Assembly (NCBI RefSeq): GCF_027530345.1
Contig: NZ_JAPZQK010000006.1
Coordinates: 248,001-312,000, forward strand
DNA: 64,000 bases
Source: Silanimonas sp.
GTDB lineage: Bacteria; Pseudomonadota; Gammaproteobacteria; Xanthomonadales; Xanthomonadaceae
Direction of reading: 5' to 3'
Shown here: piece after piece, positions 63,708 to 64,000 of the stretch
How positions within the stretch are numbered: position 1 is the first letter of the stretch
Layout of the letters: each line of letters begins with the position of its first letter
The notes under the pieces: generated by a model
The model's input: only the letters and a program-made list of their open reading frames with translations
What the model was told of the DNA's origin: nothing
Database searches by the model: none
Program-made: the position numbers and the translations under genes

Positions 63708-64000
63708 ATGAGCGAGCCCACCTCCCTGTTGCTGGCGGCCACGGCCGCCGCACCCGCCGCCGCCAAGACCGTGCAGGTCGGGCAGGCCGTGCCGCAGACC
63801 GCCGGCCTCGGCGGTGCGTTGATGGCGCTGGTCCTCGTGGTCGGCCTGATCCTGTTCCTCGCCTGGGTGCTGAAAAAGCTGCCGGGCGCCGGGCTCAAGT
63901 CGATGTCCGGCCTGCGTACCGTGGCCAGCCTCGCCGTGGGGCCGCGCGAGCGCGTCGTCATCGTCGACTGCGGCGGCCAACAGCTGCTGCTCGGTGTCAC
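63708..64000 (+). CDS. fliO: Flagellar biosynthesis protein FliO (partial, runs off right edge)
   Basis: FliO assists assembly of the export gate. The first 97 codons are visible: a short periplasmic N-terminal tail, one TM helix (about 37-55, ALMALVLVVGLILFLAWVLKK), and the start of the cytoplasmic FliO domain (SLAVGPRERVVIVDCGGQQLLLGV). The rest, and probably fliPQR, lie beyond the window. Confidence 0.92.
   Translation, partial: MSEPTSLLLAATAAAPAAAKTVQVGQAVPQTAGLGGALMALVLVVGLILFLAWVLKKLPGAGLKSMSGLRTVASLAVGPRERVVIVDCGGQQLLLGV

Overview
The window is a continuous stretch of high-GC bacterial chromosome (roughly two thirds G+C by eye) that includes the replication-origin neighbourhood. The order mnmE-yidC-rnpA-rpmH / dnaA-dnaN-recF-gyrB, the block tonB-exbB-exbD-exbD beside a convergent pdxJ, and a fliEFGHIJK...fliLMNO flagellar cluster point to a gammaproteobacterium of the Xanthomonadales (Lysobacterales). 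This placement rests on gene order and protein character; no database search was possible.

Layout. 1-3491 (minus): part of an ABC export system, with an ATPase, a protein made of two fused HlyD-like adaptor modules, and a lipoprotein adaptor that runs off the left edge. 3575-4354 (minus): a TonB-like lipoprotein and a small secreted protein. 4443-5906: a divergent Lrp-type regulator and phenylalanine 4-hydroxylase. 5975-10400 (plus): a tight four-gene operon of periplasmic cupredoxin, GGDEF/EAL protein, DUF3034 protein and lipoprotein truncated hemoglobin. 10457-13855: a chemoreceptor and a LysR regulator. 13830-17721 (minus): mnmE, yidC, rnpA, rpmH. 17900-24520 (plus): dnaA, dnaN, recF, gyrB, with DnaA boxes and three parS-like palindromes. 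24520-27994: a CPBP protease, then a transglutaminase-like 7TM protein with an ATP-grasp ligase. 28155-31938: a TPR protein and the Ton motor genes, followed by two hairpin terminators. 32033-37653: pdxJ, a periplasmic-sensor diguanylate cyclase, a DUF2256 miniprotein, a small membrane protein and cardiolipin synthase.

37765-44551: fliEFGHIJK, preceded by a consensus sigma-54 promoter. The flagellar cluster then stops, and 44620-61335 carries unrelated genes: a deacetylase, an unknown protein, a RDD/SpoIIM/DUF4129/DUF4350/MoxR/DUF58/YIP1 membrane module, a MacAB-like exporter, an M20 amidohydrolase, and a CHASE2 histidine kinase converging on an OmpR-type regulator. The flagellar genes resume at 61802 as fliLMN and a partial fliO, behind a second sigma-54-like promoter. 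In related bacteria fliK and fliL are usually adjacent, so this is a split cluster.

Three themes recur. The first is cyclic-di-GMP and two-component signalling around motility. The second is envelope energy transduction and export. The third is the replication and segregation core. The most unusual items are the cupredoxin/c-di-GMP/globin operon, the split flagellar cluster with its SpoIIM-DUF58 module, the fused double adaptor, three parS-like sites in recF-gyrB, and an orphan minus-strand terminator at 61441-61479 that may end a small RNA. No tRNA, rRNA, CRISPR array, insertion sequence or prophage gene was recognised.
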